From an uncultured Roseobacter sp. (GTDB taxonomy: Bacteria > Pseudomonadota > Alphaproteobacteria > Rhodobacterales > Rhodobacteraceae): a stretch of 64,000 bases of DNA. Positions 46,439-56,494 of the stretch are shown here, one piece after another. Below the pieces are notes generated by a model. It made no database searches, was not told the DNA's origin, and saw nothing but the letters and a program-made list of their open reading frames with translations. The DNA lies in contig NZ_CANLYL010000008.1 in the NCBI RefSeq assembly GCF_947495275.1, positions 62,001 to 126,000 of the forward strand, in the 5' to 3' direction. The position numbers and the translations under genes were made by a program. Positions within the stretch are counted from its first letter, which is position 1. The number at the start of each line of letters is the position of its first letter.

Positions 46439-48211
46439 TTGACAACTGATCAGATTATCCTCTTCAGTCTTTTCGGCGCGGTTTTCGGCCTGCTGCTCTG
46501 GGGGCGTTTTCGCTATGACATCGTGGCCTTTACCGCCCTGATGATCGGCGTTGTACTTGGTGTTGTGCCCACCAAGGATGCTTTTTCGGGGTTTGGCCAT
46601 CCGGCCACGCTTGTGGTTGCTCTGGTTCTGATCGTATCCGCCGGTCTGGTGCGGTCAGGTGCCGTATTCCTGATCACCCGGACCTTGGTGGATGCGTCAC
46701 GTTCCTTGGGCGCGCATATCGCGCTGATGGGGGCGATTGGCGGCGTTTTGTCGGCCTTCATGAACAACGTGGCAGCCCTGGCACTCCTGATGCCGGTCGA
46801 TATCCAGACCGCCCGCAAGGCCGGGCGACCTGCGGGCCTGAGCCTGATGCCCCTGAGCTTTGCCACCATTCTGGGCGGGATGGCCACCCTGATCGGCACA
46901 CCGCCCAACATCATCATCGCATCAATCCGCGAAGATGCCCTGGGAACACCTTTTGCGATGTTCGACTTTGCACCCGTCGGGGGGGCCGCTGCCATCGCCG
47001 GTCTGATCTTCGTCGCGCTGATCGGCTGGCGCCTGATCCCACAGGGTAATGATGCGGAGGGGAGCGCCACTGAAATTTCGCAATACATCGCCGAACTCAC
47101 CGTGCCCGAGGGTAACAAGCAAATCGGCAATCGCGTCGCGGAACTCACAGAGGCGGCTGACAAAGCTGACGTCGCCATTCTGGGCCTGATCCGCGACGGA
47201 AAACGCCGGTACGGTCAGGCACGGAACACGGTCCTTCGAGCCGGTGATGCGCTTGTACTGGAGGCCACGCCCGAAGCGCTCGATGAATTCCGCACCAGCC
47301 TCGATCTGACCGTGGCCGACGCCAAACGCGAAGAGGCTCTGCGCGCCGATGGCGAAGGCGTTGAAATCATCGAAGTTGTCGTTCCGGAAAGTGCGCGGAT
47401 CAATGGCAAGACGGCGCAATCCATCGGGCTGGCCTGGCGGCAACGCACGGTGCTTCTGGGCATTTCCCGGCAAGGCAGGAGGATCGTCAAACACCTGCGC
47501 AAGACCGACATCAAAACGGGCGATATACTGTTACTGCTGGTGCCTCGGGATACCGGTGCCGATGTTACCGACTGGCTGGGCTGTCTGCCCTTGGCGGATC
47601 GTGGTCTGGCGGTGACCGAGAACCGCAAAGTCTGGCTCGCTATTGGCCTCTTTGGCGGCGCTGTCGCGGCGGCAAGCTTTGGTCTGCTGTATCTGCCAAT
47701 CGCGCTCGGGCTGGTTGTCGTGGCTTATGTTTTAGCCCGCATTGTGCCGCTGGCGGAGCTTTATGATCATATCAACTGGCCCGTCGTGGTCCTCTTGGGG
47801 TCGATGATCCCACTGGGGGCCGCGCTGGAAAGCTCAGGCGGCACAGAATTGATCGCCGGCGCACTTGTATCTTGGACGGAAGGATTGCCCGCATGGGCGG
47901 TTCTGACTGTCCTGATGATCGTCACCATGAGCTTGTCGGATGTGCTCAACAATACCGCCACAACCATTGTCGCCGCACCGGTGGGCATCCAGATGGCGCA
48001 GTCACTGGGGGTCTCGCCCGATCCTTTCCTGATGGCCGTGGCGGTCGCTGCTTCCAGCGCGTTTCTCACCCCGATCGGCCACAAGAACAATACGCTCATT
48101 CTGGGCCCGGGTGGCTACAAATTCGGGGATTACTGGCGCATGGGCTTGCCGTTGGAAGTCATCGTCGTTGCCGTTTCCATTCCCGTAATCTTGGTCGTCT
48201 GGCCGCTTTGA
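46439..48211 (+). CDS. SLC13/DASS-type transporter with RCK_C (TrkA-C) domains
   Basis: 590 residues. Two membrane halves (about residues 5-200 and 400-590) with the paired hairpin motifs NNVAALALLMPVDIQ and LNNTATTIVAAPVGI, separated by two TrkA-C domains (about 215-385). This is the CitT/SLC13-like family with cytoplasmic regulatory inserts, moving anions such as dicarboxylates or sulfate with sodium. TTG at 46439 with GGAG 8 nt upstream is preferred over the earlier TTG at 46394. A paralogue lies convergently at 48606-50387. Confidence 0.85.
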   Translation: MTTDQIILFSLFGAVFGLLLWGRFRYDIVAFTALMIGVVLGVVPTKDAFSGFGHPATLVVALVLIVSAGLVRSGAVFLITRTLVDASRSLGAHIALMGAIGGVLSAFMNNVAALALLMPVDIQTARKAGRPAGLSLMPLSFATILGGMATLIGTPPNIIIASIREDALGTPFAMFDFAPVGGAAAIAGLIFVALIGWRLIPQGNDAEGSATEISQYIAELTVPEGNKQIGNRVAELTEAADKADVAILGLIRDGKRRYGQARNTVLRAGDALVLEATPEALDEFRTSLDLTVADAKREEALRADGEGVEIIEVVVPESARINGKTAQSIGLAWRQRTVLLGISRQGRRIVKHLRKTDIKTGDILLLLVPRDTGADVTDWLGCLPLADRGLAVTENRKVWLAIGLFGGAVAAASFGLLYLPIALGLVVVAYVLARIVPLAELYDHINWPVVVLLGSMIPLGAALESSGGTELIAGALVSWTEGLPAWAVLTVLMIVTMSLSDVLNNTATTIVAAPVGIQMAQSLGVSPDPFLMAVAVAASSAFLTPIGHKNNTLILGPGGYKFGDYWRMGLPLEVIVVAVSIPVILVVWPL

Positions 48212-48240
48212 GCAGGGGGATTTGCGGAAACCAAATGAAA

Positions 48241-48273
48241 CGCCCGCGCTCTGCATGAAGCAAAACGCGGGCG
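48241..48273. terminator. Bidirectional terminator between SLC13 gene and DUF1127 gene
   Basis: CGCCCGCG (48241-48248) pairs with CGCGGGCG (48266-48273). TTTCATTT follows on the minus strand and a modest AT stretch on the plus strand, between the SLC13 stop (48211) and the DUF1127 stop (48320). Confidence 0.65.
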
Positions 48274-48319
48274 GAATGAATTTCGGTTGAGCGCCCTTCT
48301 GACGCTCATTCTGGGGCTT

Positions 48320-48484
48320 CTAGCGCCCGTAGACGTGGCGGTAAGCCACCTCATAGGCATCTTCGGGAAACATCCCCAAATCCCAAGCGACCGCGCGCGA
48401 CATCGAGCGCAGCTCGTTGTAGGTACGGGTGAACTGCGCGCGCTTCTCGGCGGCAGCTTTCAGTTTTGTCATCATACGTGTCAT
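48320..48484 (-). CDS. DUF1127-like small basic protein
   Basis: 54 residues, encoded on the minus strand: MTRMMTKLKAAAEKRAQF, then a region with YNELRSMSRAVAWDLGMFPE and AYRHVYGR at the end. The R-x-L/DLG pattern fits the DUF1127 family of small RNA-binding-type proteins involved in growth and stress control in alphaproteobacteria. AAAGGAAAG precedes the ATG. It sits between two SLC13 genes. Confidence 0.7.
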   Translation of the reverse strand: MTRMMTKLKAAAEKRAQFTRTYNELRSMSRAVAWDLGMFPEDAYEVAYRHVYGR

Positions 48485-48605
48485 CTGACTTTCCTTTCAT
48501 CAAAACCGGATGTTCTGATAGCGGAAACATGATGACCAAACCCTCAATCTTCAACGCACAAAAACGAAAAGCAGGCCTGCAATTGCTGCATAGCAGCATT
48601 TGTGT

Positions 48606-50387
48606 TCACAATGGCCAGATCAGCGGGATGATCATCGATACAATAAGCGCAGTGCTCAGGTTCAGCGGGATGCCCAGCCGCATAAAATCGGTAAACTTGT
48701 AGCCACCGGGACCATAGACGAGCGTGTTGGTCTGATAGCCAATCGGAGTGGCAAAGGCACAGGAGGCCGCAATCATCACCGCGACAACCAGTGGCCGGGG
48801 GTCCAACCCAAGCGCAGTTGCCAACCCGATGGCCAGCGGCGTCATGATCACCGCAACAGCATTGTTCGACACGATTTCGGTGAAAGTCGAGGTCATTAAA
48901 AACACAACCAGCACAACCAGACTGGGCGGCAAAGACATCAAAGCAGGGGAGACCGCATCCACGATCATCGCGACGGCGCCGGAATGCTGCAGCGCTGCCC
49001 CCACCGACAGCATCGCAAAGATCAACGCCAGCAGCCGACCGTCTACAAACGAAAACGCCTCGTCCGCATCAATGCAGCCGGTCACCAGCACCAGCGCAAC
49101 GGCAAGGACGGCCAACAGGAGAATGGGGGCTACATTGAAAGCGGCGAGCAGGACGATCCCGACCAGAGCCGCAATTGCGATGGGCGCGTGACTGCGCCGG
49201 AAAGCCCGAACGGAGGGTTGTGAGACATCGACCATGTCCATGTCCGCCGCCAATCGCTGAATGTCTGCGGGCGCACCTTCCAGCAGCAGCGTGTCCCCTA
49301 CCCGCACGATCAGATCGTCAAGCTGTCGACCGATATTCTGATTCCGCCTGTGGACCGCCAGCGGATACACACCATAGCGCCGGCGCAGACGCATGGACCC
49401 CAGCAACCGGCCAACCATACGGCACCCCGGCGTGATCAAAACCTCAACGGTGGTTGTTTCCACCGCAGACACCTGATCGACCGGTCTCAGCTCCTTATTC
49501 GCCTGCAGGCCAAGCAGTTCGGTCATCTGGGTGCGCAAAACCACCCGGTCACCTACCTGCAATTCAACGCCTTGCAGATTGCGCCGCAAGGAGGCATCGC
49601 CGCGCACCACGTCGATCAAGCGAACGCCTTCCCGCTTGAAAAGCTGCACGCTCAGGACTTCGCGACCGATCAGATTGCTGTCCGGCGGGATGACCGCTTC
49701 GGTGAAAAATTTCATCTTGGAGCGGTCAGAGAGCATATTCGCCATGCTGTCACGGTCTGGCAGCAATTTGGGCGCAAGGATGGACATGTAGAGAAGGCCC
49801 CAAACACAGACCACCAGACCAATGGGCAGGATCTCAAAAATTGTGAAGGGTTCCAGCCCCTGCCCGCGTGCAACCCCGTCAACCAGCAGGTTCGTGGAGG
49901 TGCCGATCAACGTCAGAGAGCCGCCCATGATCGCGGCATAGCTGAGCGGGATCAGGAATTTGGACGCCTTCGCCCCAAGGGTCTGGCTGAGCTGCACCAC
50001 GACCGGGATCATCACCACGACAACAGGTGTGTTGTTCATGATTGCAGAGGCCCCCATGACCGACAGGATCACCCCCGCCACGGCCATGCGCGGATTGGTT
50101 TTGGCATAGCGCTCAGCCATCTGTGTCAACACTTCCAGCGCCCCTGTCCGCACCAATGCCCCCATCACGATAAACATGGCAGCAATGGTCCAGGGGGCCG
50201 GGTTCGACAGCACGGTCAGCGCGTTTTCGTAAGGTAGAACACCCAGAAGCAACATCAGCGCAGCCCCGGTGATCGCAATCACCTCCGTCGGGTAAGTCTC
50301 CCGGACAAAAAGGATAAACATGATCACAACAACTGTGAGGGTCAGCACGGCGCTTACGTTGGGCGTAAGTTCGATAAAGGGTATCAC
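48606..50387 (-). CDS. SLC13/DASS-type transporter with RCK_C domains (paralogue)
   Basis: 593 residues with the same layout as the gene at 46439: membrane half one (NNTPVVVVMIPVVVQLSQTL), two TrkA-C domains (about residues 205-375), membrane half two (SNNAVAVIMTPLAIGLATAL and GPGGYKFTDFMRLGIPLN at the end). Both proteins share the final GPGGYKF box. The pair is convergent and separated by about 400 bp. Anion/sodium symport is expected; the substrates probably differ. Confidence 0.87.
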   Translation of the reverse strand: MIPFIELTPNVSAVLTLTVVVIMFILFVRETYPTEVIAITGAALMLLLGVLPYENALTVLSNPAPWTIAAMFIVMGALVRTGALEVLTQMAERYAKTNPRMAVAGVILSVMGASAIMNNTPVVVVMIPVVVQLSQTLGAKASKFLIPLSYAAIMGGSLTLIGTSTNLLVDGVARGQGLEPFTIFEILPIGLVVCVWGLLYMSILAPKLLPDRDSMANMLSDRSKMKFFTEAVIPPDSNLIGREVLSVQLFKREGVRLIDVVRGDASLRRNLQGVELQVGDRVVLRTQMTELLGLQANKELRPVDQVSAVETTTVEVLITPGCRMVGRLLGSMRLRRRYGVYPLAVHRRNQNIGRQLDDLIVRVGDTLLLEGAPADIQRLAADMDMVDVSQPSVRAFRRSHAPIAIAALVGIVLLAAFNVAPILLLAVLAVALVLVTGCIDADEAFSFVDGRLLALIFAMLSVGAALQHSGAVAMIVDAVSPALMSLPPSLVVLVVFLMTSTFTEIVSNNAVAVIMTPLAIGLATALGLDPRPLVVAVMIAASCAFATPIGYQTNTLVYGPGGYKFTDFMRLGIPLNLSTALIVSMIIPLIWPL

Positions 50388-50438
50388 CAGGGATCCTGCC
50401 TCTGCGCTTTACTACCGTAGGTGAGTTTGGCCGATTGC

Positions 50439-51350
50439 TCAGGCAGGAGCAAGCGCCGCTTTCGCACGCGGCTGGACCAGATACATTCCTGCAAACATGA
50501 GCAGCAAAGCGCCCCAAATGCCCGCAGAATAAGCTTCATCCAGGATGAGTTTGGCCCAGATCACGCCGAAGCCGGTCACCAGATAGCTGACCTGGACCGC
50601 AAAGACCGATCCTGCCCGTCCGACCAGCCAGACGTAACCTGCGTAAACCACGACGTGAATGACCGACGCGAGCACCAATGCGCTGCCTTCACGTGTCAGA
50701 CCTTCGACAGGTGCGATCCACTGACCTGACGCAATGGCAACGGGGAGCATGATCGCAGCCCCCATCAGCGAAGCGCCGTAAAGCACCTGAAACGGGTCCA
50801 TGCCGGCGGTGCCAAACTTTGCGACGAGGTTGCCTTCCAATCCGTAACAAATACCGCTGACCAAACCGATCAGGACCCAGAAAACCGACAGGTTCAGCGC
50901 CGAAGCGCCCGGTGCCGCGATCAGCAGAACACCACAAAGCCCAAGAAGAAGACCAAAGAACCGCCGCACAGAAAACTGATCGAGCTTCATCGCCAGCGCA
51001 ATCGGGAATGCCCACATCGGCACCATCGACAACAGGATCGACAAAATGCCGGATGGCAGATGCACAGCAGCCTGATAGGAGGTCGTATTCGGGATCATAG
51101 TGCCCACCGTCGCCACCATCAGACAAACGCCGATCTGGCGACGGCCCCGCGGCAAGCGCGTTCCACGCAAGGCGCAGATCACCGCCATCAACAAAGCACC
51201 AACGAAGAGTTGCCAGAAGATCAGGCCAAAATGCTTGTAGCCGGTGGAAACAGCGATCTTGGCCAGGGGTTGCGTCGCACCCCACCCCGCGCCCATGATG
51301 ATCAGCACCGCGCTGAAAACTATGATCTCCCGGCGGCTGTGTTGGCTCAC
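50439..51350 (-). CDS. EamA/DMT family transporter
   Basis: 303 residues, ten membrane helices in two EamA repeats. MGAGWGATQPLAKIAVSTGY and the second-repeat SYLVTGFGVIWAKLILDEAY are typical. Substrate unknown. It starts within the ymdB-like stop (ATGA, 51347-51350), so the two are coupled. Confidence 0.85.
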   Translation of the reverse strand: MSQHSRREIIVFSAVLIIMGAGWGATQPLAKIAVSTGYKHFGLIFWQLFVGALLMAVICALRGTRLPRGRRQIGVCLMVATVGTMIPNTTSYQAAVHLPSGILSILLSMVPMWAFPIALAMKLDQFSVRRFFGLLLGLCGVLLIAAPGASALNLSVFWVLIGLVSGICYGLEGNLVAKFGTAGMDPFQVLYGASLMGAAIMLPVAIASGQWIAPVEGLTREGSALVLASVIHVVVYAGYVWLVGRAGSVFAVQVSYLVTGFGVIWAKLILDEAYSAGIWGALLLMFAGMYLVQPRAKAALAPA

Positions 51351-52159
51351 GGTGCGGCAGCTTCCAAAAGCCCACCATTGCGCACCATGGCAATCCGTTG
51401 AGCGGCGCCTGTGCGGTCATCAGTCTCAACATAAACGCCGGACAGCGTGGCAACGCCATTGGCGGGCGTAAAACGCTCCTTGGGCATGCCAGTGATGAAA
51501 CGCCGGAGCGGTTCGCTTTTCTCCATCCCGATAACCGAGTGATAATCCCCACACATGCCCGCATCCGTCAGATACCCGGTACCGCGCGGCAGGATCATCG
51601 CATCGGCTGTCGGCACGTGCGTGTGAGTGCCTACCACAAGACTGGCACGGCCATCGCAGAAATGCCCCATCGCCATTTTCTCGGATGTAGCTTCACAGTG
51701 AACATCGACAATCACCGCTTGTGCCATGCCGCCCAGCGGATGGGATTTCAGGACCGGCTCAAGCGCTGAAAACGGATCATCAAACGGCCGTTTCATAAAG
51801 ACCTGCCCCAGCACTTGCGTGACCAGCACCTTACGTCCGTTCTTGGAAGTGAAAAGCCGCGCGCCTTTTCCGGGCGCCGCCTTCGAGAAGTTCAGGGGGC
51901 GGATCACGCGCGGTTCCTGTTCGACAAACCGCAGCATATCCTTTTGATCGAACGCATGATCACCAAGCGTCAGACAATCTATGCCCGCCTCCAGCAGGGT
52001 TTTGGCATGCGCGCCACTCAACCCGATGCCCGAGGTCGCGTTCTCCCCATTGACCACGACGAAATCAAGCTTCCATTCCTCCCGCAGACGGGGGAGGTTT
52101 TCGGTGATCGCCCGCCGTCCGGCGCGACCCATGACATCGCCAAGGAACAAGAGTTTCAT
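51347..52159 (-). CDS. YmdB-like metallophosphoesterase (TIGR00282 family)
   Basis: 270 residues. Calcineurin-fold motifs: FLGDVMGRAGRRA (first Asp), VVNGENATSGIGL (Asn-Glu-Asn), GDHAFDQ, VDVHCEATSEKMAMG and GTHTHVPTADA with the histidine pair. Relatives hydrolyse 2',3'-cyclic nucleotides, affecting RNA ends and gene expression. It follows 5-FCL in the common order, but here an SDR gene on the other strand lies between. Confidence 0.9.
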   Translation of the reverse strand: MKLLFLGDVMGRAGRRAITENLPRLREEWKLDFVVVNGENATSGIGLSGAHAKTLLEAGIDCLTLGDHAFDQKDMLRFVEQEPRVIRPLNFSKAAPGKGARLFTSKNGRKVLVTQVLGQVFMKRPFDDPFSALEPVLKSHPLGGMAQAVIVDVHCEATSEKMAMGHFCDGRASLVVGTHTHVPTADAMILPRGTGYLTDAGMCGDYHSVIGMEKSEPLRRFITGMPKERFTPANGVATLSGVYVETDDRTGAAQRIAMVRNGGLLEAAAP

Positions 52160-52285
52160 ATGCGATGCCTATGGCGCGCAAGGCTTCAGGGCAAGGGGAT
52201 CACCCAAAATTCTGGCGCGTTTCGCGATAGGCGCACGTGCGTGTAACGCCTAGAGTGATCTTGAAACGATGAACGGAGGTGGATC

Positions 52286-53119
52286 ATGGCGTGGCAGGAA
52301 ATCAAAAAAGCGGGCGGGTTGGCAGTCATCACGGGCGGGGCCAGTGGTGTCGGTTTCGCTGCTGCGGAGTTTCTGGCTGCATCGGGGTTTGACCTGCTGC
52401 TGGCCGATATCAGCGAGGAGGCCTTGGGTCACGCGGCAGAGGCTTTGGCATCTTCGGGGGTCGTCGTTCAAACACAGGTCACAGATGTTTCGAATGCAGA
52501 AGCCGTCTCGGATCTTGCGGACAAGGCCTTTGGGCTGGGCGACGTGGCGCTTGTCATGAACAACGCAGGTATCGGGATCGGCTCGTCCACATGGGAAGAC
52601 CCCGCTGCATGGCGCAAGACATTCGATGTGAATTTCTTTGGCGTGCTCAACGGTGTCCAGGCCTTTGTGCCGCGCATGATTGCTGCGGGAAGACCTGCCG
52701 CCGTTATCAATACCGGCTCAAAACAGGGCATCACCACACCGCCCGGCAACCCGGCCTATAATGCCGCCAAGGCCGCGGTGAAAGTGCTGACCGAACAATT
52801 GGCACACGAGTTGCGCGAAGCCGGTGCGCCAATTGATGCGCATCTGTTTGTCCCCGGGTTCACCTACACCGGGATGATCGCGGCCTTCATGCCGGAAAAA
52901 CCCCCCGGTGCCTGGACGAGCGAGGAGTGTGTCACCTATCTCTTCCAGCGGGTCAGTCAGGGAGATTTCTACATTCTGTGCCCCGACAACATGGTCGATG
53001 AGGCCACGGATGCACGGCGCGTCCTCTGGGGCGCGGGCGATATTGCGGAAAACCGCCCGCCACTGTCGCGTTGGCATCCCGACTGGCAAGAAGCCTTTGC
53101 CGCTTTCGAAAAAGGCTAG
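52286..53119 (+). CDS. SDR family oxidoreductase
   Basis: 277 residues, classical short-chain dehydrogenase. TGGASGVGFA is the nucleotide-binding loop near the start, NNAGIGIG the structural motif, and YNAAKAAVKVL the catalytic YxxxK (Ser is contributed by INTGSKQG, slightly unusual). NAD(P)-dependent alcohol or ketone chemistry with unknown substrate. The TAG stop is shared with the convergent 5-FCL stop through the palindrome CTAG. Confidence 0.88.
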   Translation: MAWQEIKKAGGLAVITGGASGVGFAAAEFLAASGFDLLLADISEEALGHAAEALASSGVVVQTQVTDVSNAEAVSDLADKAFGLGDVALVMNNAGIGIGSSTWEDPAAWRKTFDVNFFGVLNGVQAFVPRMIAAGRPAAVINTGSKQGITTPPGNPAYNAAKAAVKVLTEQLAHELREAGAPIDAHLFVPGFTYTGMIAAFMPEKPPGAWTSEECVTYLFQRVSQGDFYILCPDNMVDEATDARRVLWGAGDIAENRPPLSRWHPDWQEAFAAFEKG

Positions 53120-53679
53120 GCGCGCAGGTCGATCACCTCGACCTCTGTCACGATCATATCGAGCGTCTGATCGGTGGGTTCCAGCGGCAGAGTTTCAGCC
53201 TCCTGGGCCGCGTAGGCAAACCCCACGGCCAGCGTTGGGCGTTTGGCGCGCAAAAGCTCAAGCGTGCGGTCATAAAACCCGCCGCCATATCCAAGCCTGC
53301 CACCCGCGGCGTCAAAGGCCACCAGCGGCACGATCACGATTTCCGGCTCAAAAAATTCTGGATTCTCTGGGATACGCGCGCCGAAAGGACCCGCGACCAA
53401 GGGCATATCCGGCTCCCAAAGGGCAAATTTCAACGGTTGTCCCGCCGCCATGATCACAGGGATGCCGACAGGCCCATGGGCTGCGGCTTCGGCCATGGCC
53501 GGGGTCGGGTCAATCTCCGTCCGGATCGGCATATATCCCGATAGCGGCACGCCGCGAAAGCCTGCCAGCAGCCCCGAGAGGACGCCAGCTCCGGTGCCGA
53601 TGTCGTTGGCATGTGCCGTTTTGCGGCGCGCAAAACCGGCTTTGCGGGCCGCATCCTTGATCTCGGCCAGCGCGCTCAC
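53116..53679 (-). CDS. 5-formyltetrahydrofolate cyclo-ligase
   Basis: 187 residues. The ATP-binding LGYGGGFYDRTL near residue 135 is the family signature; GFRGVPLSGYMPIRTEID and MAAGQPLKFALWEPD also fit. It converts 5-formyl-THF to 5,10-methenyl-THF with ATP. The start overlaps the mgtE stop (ATGA). Confidence 0.93.
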   Translation of the reverse strand: MSALAEIKDAARKAGFARRKTAHANDIGTGAGVLSGLLAGFRGVPLSGYMPIRTEIDPTPAMAEAAAHGPVGIPVIMAAGQPLKFALWEPDMPLVAGPFGARIPENPEFFEPEIVIVPLVAFDAAGGRLGYGGGFYDRTLELLRAKRPTLAVGFAYAAQEAETLPLEPTDQTLDMIVTEVEVIDLRA

Positions 53680-55067
53680 AAAAGCACCATGGCGGCAAGC
53701 CCCAGAAACGCGAAGAAGCCCACAACATCCGTTACGGTCGTCACGAAAGCCCCCGATGCCAGTGCGGGATCAACCCCGACCCGTTCCAGCACCACCGGTA
53801 TCACCGTTCCCGCCAGTCCCGCTACGACCAGATTGATCACCATGGCCGTGGCAATCACGTACCCCAGAACCGGTGAACCGAACCAGATGACCCCGACGAT
53901 TCCCATGACGATCGCAAAGATAATCCCGTTCACCAGCCCGACCAGCACTTCGCGCCGGATCACCCTCCAGACGTTGGCACCGGTGAGGTCCTTGGTGGCG
54001 ATGGCCCGCACCGCCACGGTCAGCGACTGCGTTCCGGCATTGCCCCCCATCGACGCCACAATCGGCATCAGCACCGCCAACGCCACGATTTGCGCGAGGG
54101 CCGCCTCAAACTGAGCAATGACCATGCTGGCAGCAATGGCGGTGACAAGGTTCACCGCCAGCCACGGCAGGCGCTGTTTCGTCGTTTCGATCACCCGATC
54201 AGAGAGCGATCCCTCGCCCACACCGGCGAGGCGCAGAATGTCCTCTTCGTGTTCCTCGTCCAGCACCGCCATGGCATCATCAATGGTAATGATCCCGATC
54301 AGACGTCCCTCATCATCAACCACCGGCGCGGAAATCAGGTGATACTGGTTGAACGCATAGGCCACGTCGGATTCGTCCTGCATGACCGGGATGATCTGGA
54401 AGGTTTCCTCCAACAAATCCATCAGTCTGGTGGCCCGCTTCGACCGCATCAGCTTGCCCAAAGTGACATTGCCGATGGGATGCAGGCGCGGGTCGACGAT
54501 CACGATATGGTAGAATTGGTCTGGCAATTCCTCTTCCGGCGTGTTGCGCAGATGGTCGATCGCCTGCCCAACGGTCCAGTGCTCGGGCGCCATGACAATC
54601 TCGCGCTGCATCAAACGACCAGCGGAATACTCCGGATATCCAAGCGCCTGCTCAACCGCCGCGCGGTCAACATCTTCCAGCGCGTCGAGAATGGCCTCCT
54701 GCTGATCGTCTTCGAGATCTTCGACCAGATCGACCACGTCGTCGCTGTCCATGTCCCGCACAGCTTGCGTGAGCACCTGCGGCGTCAGGATTGCGATCAC
54801 TTCCTCGCGGATCGCCTCATCCAGCTCCGAAAGGATTTCGCCATCGAACTCGCGATCATAAAGACGCACCAGCCGCGCACGGTCAAAGGCGTTGATCTGC
54901 TCCAGAAGGTCCGCAATATCCGCCGCGTGCAGCGGCTCCATCAACTCCGTCAGTTTGGCCTGATCGTCAATCTCAACCGCATAGAGGATCGCGGCAATCG
55001 CCTTGGGGTCCAGCACGTAGGCGTCGTCGTCGGTCTCTGTCTCCAGCTCTGCGGTCTGATCTGACAT
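53676..55067 (-). CDS. mgtE: Magnesium transporter MgtE
   Basis: 463 residues, normal for MgtE. The cytoplasmic N-domain (residues about 20-140, with repeated acidic helices such as DMDSDDVVDLVEDLEDDQQE) senses magnesium, two CBS domains follow (about 145-270) and a five-helix membrane domain ends the protein (MPIVASMGGNAGTQSLTVAVRA is the family signature). GGGAGG precedes ATG 55067, which is chosen over an upstream in-frame start. Divergent from guaD. Confidence 0.94.
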   Translation of the reverse strand: MSDQTAELETETDDDAYVLDPKAIAAILYAVEIDDQAKLTELMEPLHAADIADLLEQINAFDRARLVRLYDREFDGEILSELDEAIREEVIAILTPQVLTQAVRDMDSDDVVDLVEDLEDDQQEAILDALEDVDRAAVEQALGYPEYSAGRLMQREIVMAPEHWTVGQAIDHLRNTPEEELPDQFYHIVIVDPRLHPIGNVTLGKLMRSKRATRLMDLLEETFQIIPVMQDESDVAYAFNQYHLISAPVVDDEGRLIGIITIDDAMAVLDEEHEEDILRLAGVGEGSLSDRVIETTKQRLPWLAVNLVTAIAASMVIAQFEAALAQIVALAVLMPIVASMGGNAGTQSLTVAVRAIATKDLTGANVWRVIRREVLVGLVNGIIFAIVMGIVGVIWFGSPVLGYVIATAMVINLVVAGLAGTVIPVVLERVGVDPALASGAFVTTVTDVVGFFAFLGLAAMVLL

Positions 55068-55174
55068 CGGCGCCTCCCTTTGGTCTTGGCCGGACCATAA
55101 GTGCCCGCTTGCAAGGTTACAATGCCGCGACGCCCGACATTGTCCTTGGCAACCGCAGCGCCTAGAGAGAGAGC

Positions 55175-56473
55175 ATGACGCAGCAAAATCTTCTTCTCGG
55201 CCAGATGTTCGAAACGCGCGGCAATCCGTTTGAAACGCCATGGCAAGACGCGATTTCCATCAATAGCGCAGGCGCGGTCCTGATCGAAAACGGCCATATC
55301 CGCGCCGTCGGAGATGCCGAAACCCTTCGAAAAAATCACCCGCTGGCGCAGATGCATGACTATGGGCCGCACCTGATTTGCCCGGGGTTCGTGGACGCGC
55401 ATGTGCATTATCCGCAGACCGCCATCATCGCCAGTTGGGGCAAACAACTCATCGACTGGTTGAACACATATACCTTCCCCGAAGAGACGCGGTTTTCCGA
55501 TCCGGAGTATGCCCGTGAAATTGCCGCAAGATATCTGGATCTGGCTCTTGCGCATGGCACAACCACCATGTGCTCCTATGCCACGATCCATCCAGAAAGC
55601 GTCGATACGTTCTTTCACGCCGCACAGGATCGCAAGCTGCGCACGGTCGCGGGCAAGACCTGCATGGACCGCAACGCGCCCGGGGGCCTGCGCGATACGG
55701 CACAATCCGCTTATGACGACAGCAAACGCCTGTTGAACCGATGGCATGGAAAGGCCCGTGCACAATACGCGATCACGCCACGGTTTTCACCGACATCCAC
55801 GCCGGATCAGCTGGCGGCCCTTGGCGCGCTCTGGTCCGAACACCCCGACTGCTTGATGCAGACCCATCTGTCCGAGCAACTGCCCGAAATCGAATGGGTG
55901 CGCAGTCTTTTCCCTCAGGCGCGCGACTATCTGGACACCTATGAACAGCATGGCCTGCTGGGGTCCAAGGGGGTTTACGGTCACGCCATTCATCTGACGC
56001 AACGGGAAATTGACCGCCTTGCTGAAACCGGGGCAGCGCTTGTGCATTGCCCGACGTCCAACAGCTTTATCGGGTCCGGCCTGATGGATGTGGTGGGTCT
56101 GGCGAAACGCGGCATCCCGCTCGGCCTTGCCACCGACACCGGGGGCGGATCATCCTTTTCCATGCTGCGCACAATGGCCGCCGCCTATGAAATCGCGCAA
56201 TTGCGCGGCGTGGCGCTGCATCCGGCGCAACTGATGTGGCTCGCCACAGCCGGATCAGCGCGCAGCCTGCACTTGCAGGACAACATCGGAACCTTGGCAC
56301 CGGGATTTGAGGCGGATTTGACCATCCTTGACCTCGCCTCAACCCCCGCGATTGCGCAGCGCAACCAGCGCGCTACGGACATTTGGGAAGCCTTGTTTCC
56401 AACCATTATGATGGGCGATGACCGGGCCATTGCCGATGTCTGGATTGCGGGACGAAAGCACATGCCAAAGTGA
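55175..56473 (+). CDS. guaD: Guanine deaminase
   Basis: 432 residues of the amidohydrolase superfamily. FVDAHVHYPQTAIIASWG is the guanine-deaminase signature with the metal-binding HxH. QTHLSEQLPEIEWV and the TDTGGGSSFSML metal-ligand segment complete the site. It converts guanine to xanthine, entering purine catabolism. The 8-oxoguanine deaminase gene lies 443 bp downstream on the opposite strand. Confidence 0.95.
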   Translation: MTQQNLLLGQMFETRGNPFETPWQDAISINSAGAVLIENGHIRAVGDAETLRKNHPLAQMHDYGPHLICPGFVDAHVHYPQTAIIASWGKQLIDWLNTYTFPEETRFSDPEYAREIAARYLDLALAHGTTTMCSYATIHPESVDTFFHAAQDRKLRTVAGKTCMDRNAPGGLRDTAQSAYDDSKRLLNRWHGKARAQYAITPRFSPTSTPDQLAALGALWSEHPDCLMQTHLSEQLPEIEWVRSLFPQARDYLDTYEQHGLLGSKGVYGHAIHLTQREIDRLAETGAALVHCPTSNSFIGSGLMDVVGLAKRGIPLGLATDTGGGSSFSMLRTMAAAYEIAQLRGVALHPAQLMWLATAGSARSLHLQDNIGTLAPGFEADLTILDLASTPAIAQRNQRATDIWEALFPTIMMGDDRAIADVWIAGRKHMPK

Positions 56474-56494
56474 CCGGAAACCAACCATTAGCCC

